A stretch of DNA of 40,627 nt from Candidatus Woesebacteria bacterium RBG_16_42_24 (GTDB taxonomy: Bacteria > Patescibacteriota > Microgenomatia > UBA8517): positions 1 through 40,627 of the forward strand of contig MGFX01000005.1 of NCBI GenBank assembly GCA_001792115.1, written 5' to 3'. The notes under the pieces are model-generated. The model made no database searches. It was not told where the DNA came from and was given only the letters and a program-made list of their open reading frames with translations. Made by a program: the position numbers and the translations under genes. Below, piece after piece: positions 35,263-40,627 of this stretch (position 1 is the first letter of the stretch; the number at the start of each line of letters is the position of its first letter).

Positions 35263-37251
35263 TTACTGTCCTGGTGCGGGCGTAGGCGATGCTTCTCCCT
35301 CAGGGGGTTGGGAGCCCTCAGGGAGTTCGAGGGGAGGCACAACAGCAGGTCCTTCTTCAGCCGCAGGTGGAGTCAGACTTTCACCGCTACCTGGCTCGCT
35401 GGCCTTTTTAGCCTGCAAATTTTCAAGTTCAGTCTTGGCAATCTCATAATCCTTTGAATTGGTATCTTTTATTAATGAGAGGACCAAGGACATTTGGTTA
35501 ATTGCCTTATCAAGTTCTCCTTTCTCGCGGTAGGCAAAAGCGAGGTTGTAATGAGAATTGGTTAGATCGGGTTTTACTGCAACGGCCAATTCTAAAACAC
35601 TTACAGCCGTATCGTAATCTTTCAGATTGTAATAGAGGCTTCCTAAAGATATTCTTAAATTCGGATTCATGGGGTCAAGCGCTATAGCTTGACTATAGAC
35701 TTGGAGAGCGAATGCGTCGGCGTTGTTGGCCAAAGGAATAATCGCGCGGTATGTTAGCGCTAGAACTTCCCAGCTGCTTGCTCTTTGGGGATTTAATGCA
35801 ACCGCAGCTTTTGCTTCGTTAATTGACTGTTGAACAAGTTGGGTGAGTGTTGCCCTATCCGTATCTGACAAATCCTGTTTCCGGGCTAAGTTTCTGGCAA
35901 TAACTAAATTGATTTGAGAGAACGAACTGTGGTATCTATCAACATATGGATTTGTGACAATTGCCTGGCGCATTTTATCGTAGGTCGCCTGACCCTCGGT
36001 GCGCGCTAAAGCGTCCATAGCCCCCTTAAACGTGTACTCTGCGATTAGTATCCTTCCCATGTAGTATCCAAAAAGCGCAACTGCCGCAATAACAGGAAGA
36101 CTGATAAGCAAAGCCGGAAACTTGGAGGCAGTACCTGCTGTCCCCATGGTTGTAAGGTTGAGGGAAGTCTGGCTGGTTTTCGAGAATAGTGCAAGCAGGA
36201 TAAATAAAAGTACGGTAAGAAGAGTAGTTGCTGGAAAGAAAGCCATTAAGACTAGATACAGGAAAAGCGAGAAAACAACTGGATTATCTTTAAAAGTTGA
36301 GCGGGAGGTATCTTTCATATTACGCTTAACAAATCTGTATATGGCGATAAGGATGATTACCAGAGCGGCGAGACCAAGGAGTCCCACCTCGGTGAGTACG
36401 GTTAGATAGAGGCTGCGGCCCGAAGTGTAGCGGATCGGCCAAAGGTCGGTAGCATTATAGCTTATAGGTCTAAAGCGGGAAAACGCCGTTAAATAATTTC
36501 CCGGACCAATTCCCAGTATTGGACTTTCCTTCAAGACGTCGATAGCGACATTCCAGGTGACACTAAAGCTCGGGGAACGAGGAGTATAGGCTTTGCCAGG
36601 AAGCATTTGGTAAATGGAGATGGAAAATGGAACAAGGGCAAGAAAGAAAAAGATTACTGATAATGCTTTTTTGATTATCTCTTTTTCTCCAAGGAAAAAT
36701 CCGACAGAGAGGGGAAAGAGGGTAGCTAGAAATATCGCTACAGGCAAATAACCCCCATCTGGGGTAAAATTTACGTTTCTTATGCCTAAAGGGAGAACAG
36801 GTATTTTAGACAATATTCCGAAAACAGCCAGAAGAATAATCAATGAAAATACTGTTCCGGATACGAGAAGTACTCCTAGCAAAGATTTTTTTTGAGAAGG
36901 GTCAACTTGGTTGATCAAGAAGTAAAGAAGAGCTCCCCCAATAAAAGCAGTAGCGCTCCCTGGAAGTAAGAAAGCCTCCATCTTATTCGGAGTTTTAAAA
37001 ATTGCGCTCACTAGGAAAGATAGTGCCAAAAAAAGAACAGGGAAATCGAGATCACCGAGATTAAATTCAAGTTTACCGATCAGGACTACTCTTATCGCTT
37101 TAATGAGGATTATAGTGGCGACACCTAAACCAAGTATTGCAAGTCTACCAGGAGTAAACAAATTAGGAGAAATCGGTAAAATTGCGATTGGAAGCAAAAA
37201 TACCGTGAGGTAGAGTACATATTTTTCGATTTTTGTCAGAAAATGATTCAT
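35263..37251 (-). CDS. O-antigen ligase/polymerase-like membrane protein with C-terminal TPR repeats and Pro-rich tail
   Basis: Many TMs; 'VAIDVLKESPILGIGPGNYLTAFSRFRP...SLYLTVLTEVGLLGLAALV' is the O-antigen ligase family signature; 'NPNLRISLGSLYYNLKDYDTAVSVLELAVAVKPDLTNSHYNLAFAYREKGELDKAI' is TPR. Confidence 0.92.
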   Translation of the reverse strand: MNHFLTKIEKYVLYLTVFLLPIAILPISPNLFTPGRLAILGLGVATIILIKAIRVVLIGKLEFNLGDLDFPVLFLALSFLVSAIFKTPNKMEAFLLPGSATAFIGGALLYFLINQVDPSQKKSLLGVLLVSGTVFSLIILLAVFGILSKIPVLPLGIRNVNFTPDGGYLPVAIFLATLFPLSVGFFLGEKEIIKKALSVIFFFLALVPFSISIYQMLPGKAYTPRSPSFSVTWNVAIDVLKESPILGIGPGNYLTAFSRFRPISYNATDLWPIRYTSGRSLYLTVLTEVGLLGLAALVIILIAIYRFVKRNMKDTSRSTFKDNPVVFSLFLYLVLMAFFPATTLLTVLLFILLALFSKTSQTSLNLTTMGTAGTASKFPALLISLPVIAAVALFGYYMGRILIAEYTFKGAMDALARTEGQATYDKMRQAIVTNPYVDRYHSSFSQINLVIARNLARKQDLSDTDRATLTQLVQQSINEAKAAVALNPQRASSWEVLALTYRAIIPLANNADAFALQVYSQAIALDPMNPNLRISLGSLYYNLKDYDTAVSVLELAVAVKPDLTNSHYNLAFAYREKGELDKAINQMSLVLSLIKDTNSKDYEIAKTELENLQAKKASEPGSGESLTPPAAEEGPAVVPPLELPEGSQPPEGEASPTPAPGQ

Positions 37252-37374
37252 TTTAGACTTAGATATTTATGCTCTAATTAGTTGTATTGTCAAGCCCCAT
37301 TTTGGAACAAAATGCAACATTGTATATAAATATATATAGTTTGATATACATCCTATTACTAATAGTATAGCGAC

Positions 37375-40300
37375 CTATTGAGACGAGGCTTGCTGTGTGC
37401 CTACAATCCACCAGTTAAATTCAACATCTTGGCTGACTTCTCTATCAAAGCCTACTATAAAACTAGGCTCACAGGCATCCGTTGCCTCTTCGCAACCGTT
37501 CTGGCTTTTGACATAAAGTACATTATTACCTGTCGAAGTAGTAGGAGTTACATAGATTAGAACATTAGCTTTAGTATTTATATTTTTGATGGTAACCTCG
37601 CTTATTCCAGCGGGAACTTTGCCTTTGCCTACGGAGGCCACTGATTCGATTATGTAGTTTCCGGCCGCATCAAATGATCCGGTTGGACTGTCAGTTGTAA
37701 CGGCCACCTTATTAGTTGAAACATCCGAGAACTGCCCTGAGCCGCTCGAAAGTGAAGAAGATTCTACTTTGCCCTGGACAAATAGATCTCCTTCAATAGT
37801 TACGCTTCCGTTTGTATCAATTCTGACTTTCCCGGCCATAAATTCAACCGGAGCTAAAGCCAGAGACTGAATGCGAAGTGGGGAAGCGAGAGTGTCGATT
37901 GAGTTAACGGCTGATCCGTAACTTTCGGTTATTGACTGGATAACTAGATCGCCACCAAGAGTAATGGCCGAGGTAATCGAGAGTGAATTAATAGCCGCTT
38001 GGTCAACGACATAGAGGTTTTCAGTTGTTACATCTTTGAGATTGGCCGAGCCGCCTCCCGTGTCTATCTTCCAGTCGTGAGACGAGGAAAGAAGAGATTG
38101 GTCAATTTGGGCCTCGGTCAGCATTTTTTCGATTTCTTCTCTGGTAATCCCCGATATAGTATTTGCAGATAGGTTTGCGAAATTTCCGGCTCGCGAAACA
38201 ATCTCGTCAGCATAAATCTTATTAACTCTGAGTTCCCCGGATACCGTTGCATCACCGGCGAATTTGGCGTTTCCTTCAGCGTCAATAGAGGCGACTTCTG
38301 CTCCCGCCTCTCCCATAACACTAAGCTTCCCATATGACGTGGTTCCCCCCGGCTGGGTATTTTCGAGGTTGACAACAAGGTTACTTTGGGCGATGGGTGA
38401 GATAGTCTCGGTTTTAACATATGGCGATTCAATTCCGACTTTGGCTAATAGGTTATTGACTGTTCCCTCTAGGGTAATAAGGCTATCGCTTGAAAGTTCA
38501 TTCGCAGAAATAGCTCCGGCTTTTATATTACCCACAATTAAGTTGGCGAGAGCGGCGATTTTATCGATTATGTTTCCTGACGAATCCGCGACTTGGTATT
38601 TGGCATCCACAGTTTTGGGATTTGGAGCTATTTCGATATTTAGATCGCCAGCATCGCTAAGCGTCAAACCTGGGTCGTACCAAATCGGATTTACATAAAC
38701 TAAAACTTCCGGTCTTGAACTATCAGGTGTCCAAGATTCGAGGGCTCGGCCGACGATAAAACCGGCTTTGGTCGCTTTGGCAGTTTTTCCTGGTTCTACC
38801 GAGACGGCCATGGGGTCCCCGATAGCCACGGGTTTTGACAAACTGCTTATTTTAACAGGAACACGACCGGCCAAAGCAACGGGAATTGCAACCTGGTCGG
38901 GAAATTGGTTGCCCATTAAGTATGACGGGTGAGCCGAAGATATTCCGATTGCCCGAGGACCTGAGTTAAGAGTCGCTTTTTCGACGGTTAAGGTTTCACT
39001 GTCGCTTAAGGCAACCACTTCCCCGAAATCAACGTCACGCGCTTTGTACATTTCGGCTAAGTCGGCGTCGATTGAACCAGAGAACCACATTTCAACCCAA
39101 ACGCTTCCGTCAAAAAGAAGGCCAATCGAGTCTCCGTTGCCAAGTTGTCTGGTCGTCGAACCGAGCTCCATGTTAGAGCTGGGAAGAGTACCTTGGTCTT
39201 GGACTGTAAGGGTATTGGTACTACTAGTTCCGCGAATAATAACAAAATCGCCTTCAACCCCATCGGCAATGGTCGGAGTGGAAGTTAAAGTGACAGCGCC
39301 TCCGGAACCGGCAACCTTAAGGTGGGTCGAATTAACCACAATTGTACTCGAAGCAGACAAAGTTTGTGTTGAAGAGGGAGTAAAAATAGTTTTTGTCGAC
39401 GAGGAGAAGTTGACTTTACCGGCTGCCGCAAGAGAAATGTCTCCCGAAGTGGTTGTTTGGAGAGCCAAATTTGCGCTGGTAGAGTTAACGGTTAATCCCG
39501 ATGCGGTGGAAGTAATTAAGTATCCGGAACCGGTTATCGTATTAGCTCCGACGTTTAAGGCATTGGTAATAGTTTCATCGCTTACGTCTATAGCGTCTGT
39601 GATGGTTCCGGATGAAGTTTGTCTCATTAATAGGCCGTCGACGGTAGTTCCGCCTCCTGAAGCGTCGAGTTGCGCTAATACTCCGGTGGAGGAAGAAGTA
39701 AGAAGTATGCCTTGCCCCGTGCCGGAATTGGTTATTCCAAGCACGGCGCCAGTTGCATTGGAATAATTCTGAGTGAGCGAAAGAACATTGGCGGTGTTAG
39801 CCAAGACTCCTAATGCTTGTGACCCTGTATCAGATATTTGTACGACAGCCCCCGATATTGTGTGAGTATTGCCGGAATTATTGAGAGTTATTGCCCTTGA
39901 AATATCGAGCACATTACCGCTAGAGTTCAAGTCAACACCGCCGTTAAAAATTTGGGAGTAAGCGATATTGGCGATATCTCCTGTGAAAGACGTAGACCCG
40001 CTGGCGCCTGTTTTGCTTAAGGCTAGCAAGCCTCCTGTTGAAAGCGAGGTAGAAGAAGAAGAAATTGTTTCGGCGACAGATGTAGTTAGGGAATCCGAAG
40101 TTAAGGTCATCAGCTTATTTGTGGAATCCCAGCCAAAACCTGACGTTTCGGAGGCTATTGTTGAGGAGGTATCAAAAAAGGCAATTTGTCCGGCCGTTCC
40201 CGAACCGGTTATTCCTGTCGAGGAAGCTATGCAATCGGCCCAGGCAGAACCTTCATAACAGCGGAATTTATTATCGGCCGAATTGTAATAAATATTGCCT

Positions 40301-40627
40301 GCCACATCGAGACTTGGGTCACCGGTCGTTGTTTTAACGGGTAATCTGGCTACCCCGGCACCGTTGGCTGCATTTGAGGCAAGTATTAAAGTATTATCGG
40401 TGTCATTGCTAATCGACTCGCCATTAGTAAAAGTAATATCGCCGCCGACGCCGGTGAGCGTTATTCCTGTCGTCCCGGCCAAGCTTATATCGCCGGTTAG
40501 GGAAGTCGTTGCCGTGGTCAGTCTGATTGTCCCATCTGTATTATTGTCTATCGTTTCTCCGTTTTGGAGGGAGATATCGGTTGTGACCCCGGTTGAGGCG
40601 ATATTTATGGCTGTTCCTATTGCCTGG
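37375..40627 (-). CDS. Giant adhesin/tail-fibre-like surface protein, 5'-truncated by the window edge
   Basis: Frame stays open past the ORF-track TTG start (40482) to the window end ('GETIDNNTDGTIRLTTATTSLTGDISLAGTTG'). Ser/Thr/Gly-rich beta repeats; 'GNIYYNSADNKFRCYEGSAWADCI' motif; 'DLAEMYKARDVDFGEVVALS...VALAGRVPVKI' domain typical of fibre proteins. Confidence 0.88.
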   Translation of the reverse strand, partial: QAIGTAINIASTGVTTDISLQNGETIDNNTDGTIRLTTATTSLTGDISLAGTTGITLTGVGGDITFTNGESISNDTDNTLILASNAANGAGVARLPVKTTTGDPSLDVAGNIYYNSADNKFRCYEGSAWADCIASSTGITGSGTAGQIAFFDTSSTIASETSGFGWDSTNKLMTLTSDSLTTSVAETISSSSTSLSTGGLLALSKTGASGSTSFTGDIANIAYSQIFNGGVDLNSSGNVLDISRAITLNNSGNTHTISGAVVQISDTGSQALGVLANTANVLSLTQNYSNATGAVLGITNSGTGQGILLTSSSTGVLAQLDASGGGTTVDGLLMRQTSSGTITDAIDVSDETITNALNVGANTITGSGYLITSTASGLTVNSTSANLALQTTTSGDISLAAAGKVNFSSSTKTIFTPSSTQTLSASSTIVVNSTHLKVAGSGGAVTLTSTPTIADGVEGDFVIIRGTSSTNTLTVQDQGTLPSSNMELGSTTRQLGNGDSIGLLFDGSVWVEMWFSGSIDADLAEMYKARDVDFGEVVALSDSETLTVEKATLNSGPRAIGISSAHPSYLMGNQFPDQVAIPVALAGRVPVKISSLSKPVAIGDPMAVSVEPGKTAKATKAGFIVGRALESWTPDSSRPEVLVYVNPIWYDPGLTLSDAGDLNIEIAPNPKTVDAKYQVADSSGNIIDKIAALANLIVGNIKAGAISANELSSDSLITLEGTVNNLLAKVGIESPYVKTETISPIAQSNLVVNLENTQPGGTTSYGKLSVMGEAGAEVASIDAEGNAKFAGDATVSGELRVNKIYADEIVSRAGNFANLSANTISGITREEIEKMLTEAQIDQSLLSSSHDWKIDTGGGSANLKDVTTENLYVVDQAAINSLSITSAITLGGDLVIQSITESYGSAVNSIDTLASPLRIQSLALAPVEFMAGKVRIDTNGSVTIEGDLFVQGKVESSSLSSGSGQFSDVSTNKVAVTTDSPTGSFDAAGNYIIESVASVGKGKVPAGISEVTIKNINTKANVLIYVTPTTSTGNNVLYVKSQNGCEEATDACEPSFIVGFDREVSQDVEFNWWIVGTQQASSQ

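Noticed and set aside
37264-37293. Sigma-70 type promoter upstream of the O-antigen-ligase-like gene (TTGACA on minus strand at 37293-37288)
   Set aside because: Good -35 match but the -10 at suitable spacing (TAAATA) is weak; not enough to call.
39044-39766. 240-aa plus-strand ORF antisense to the fibre-like gene
   Set aside because: Low-complexity Val/Pro/Glu-rich product explained by the antisense of Ser/Thr/Gly-rich repeats.
34788-40627. Diversity-generating retroelement (four-helix bundle protein resembles Avd; large fibre protein could be a target)
   Set aside because: No reverse transcriptase and no template/variable repeat pair seen in the window; the four-helix-bundle family also occurs widely outside DGRs.
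1-40627. CRISPR arrays, tRNA or rRNA genes
   Set aside because: No regularly spaced identical repeats with unique spacers and no recognisable tRNA or rRNA sequence found by eye; a dedicated tool (tRNAscan-SE, Infernal, CRISPR finder) would be needed to exclude them fully.

Overview
This 40.6 kb window looks like one dense surface-glycan and cell-envelope locus from a bacterium, probably a Candidate Phyla Radiation/Patescibacteria (Microgenomates-like) lineage. The lineage is inferred from protein style and repeat style only; no marker gene is present. Both ends are cut through very large surface proteins: a 7-repeat Cys-rich protein with LamG-like regions at the left, and a tail-fibre/adhesin-like protein at the right. 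Between them are about 22 genes: GT4 and GT2 glycosyltransferases, GT-C-like multi-TM proteins, at least six SAM methyltransferases, two xylose-isomerase-like TIM barrels, an SDR, DUF218/YdcF-like proteins, an O-antigen-ligase/TPR protein and a four-helix-bundle protein. The most interesting part is at 1-8.3 kb. An exosortase/archaeosortase-like protein (C90, R134, H154) sits 6 nt downstream of a giant ORF that joins a transposase-like HTH region, a processive GT2 and a secreted domain ending in 'IPEN-TM-KK'. The neighbouring surface protein ends in 'VPEN-TM-basic'. Together these form a candidate sorting system with an [VI]PEN C-terminal signal. Other notable items: intergenic-style palindromic repeats kept in frame inside the GT2 ORF, a fragment of a TIM-barrel gene with mainly synonymous divergence, tandem GT-C/GATase-like paralogs with apparent GC mosaicism, and a four-helix-bundle gene bracketed by imperfect collinear inverted repeats. 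No rRNA, tRNA, CRISPR array or complete IS element was recognised.
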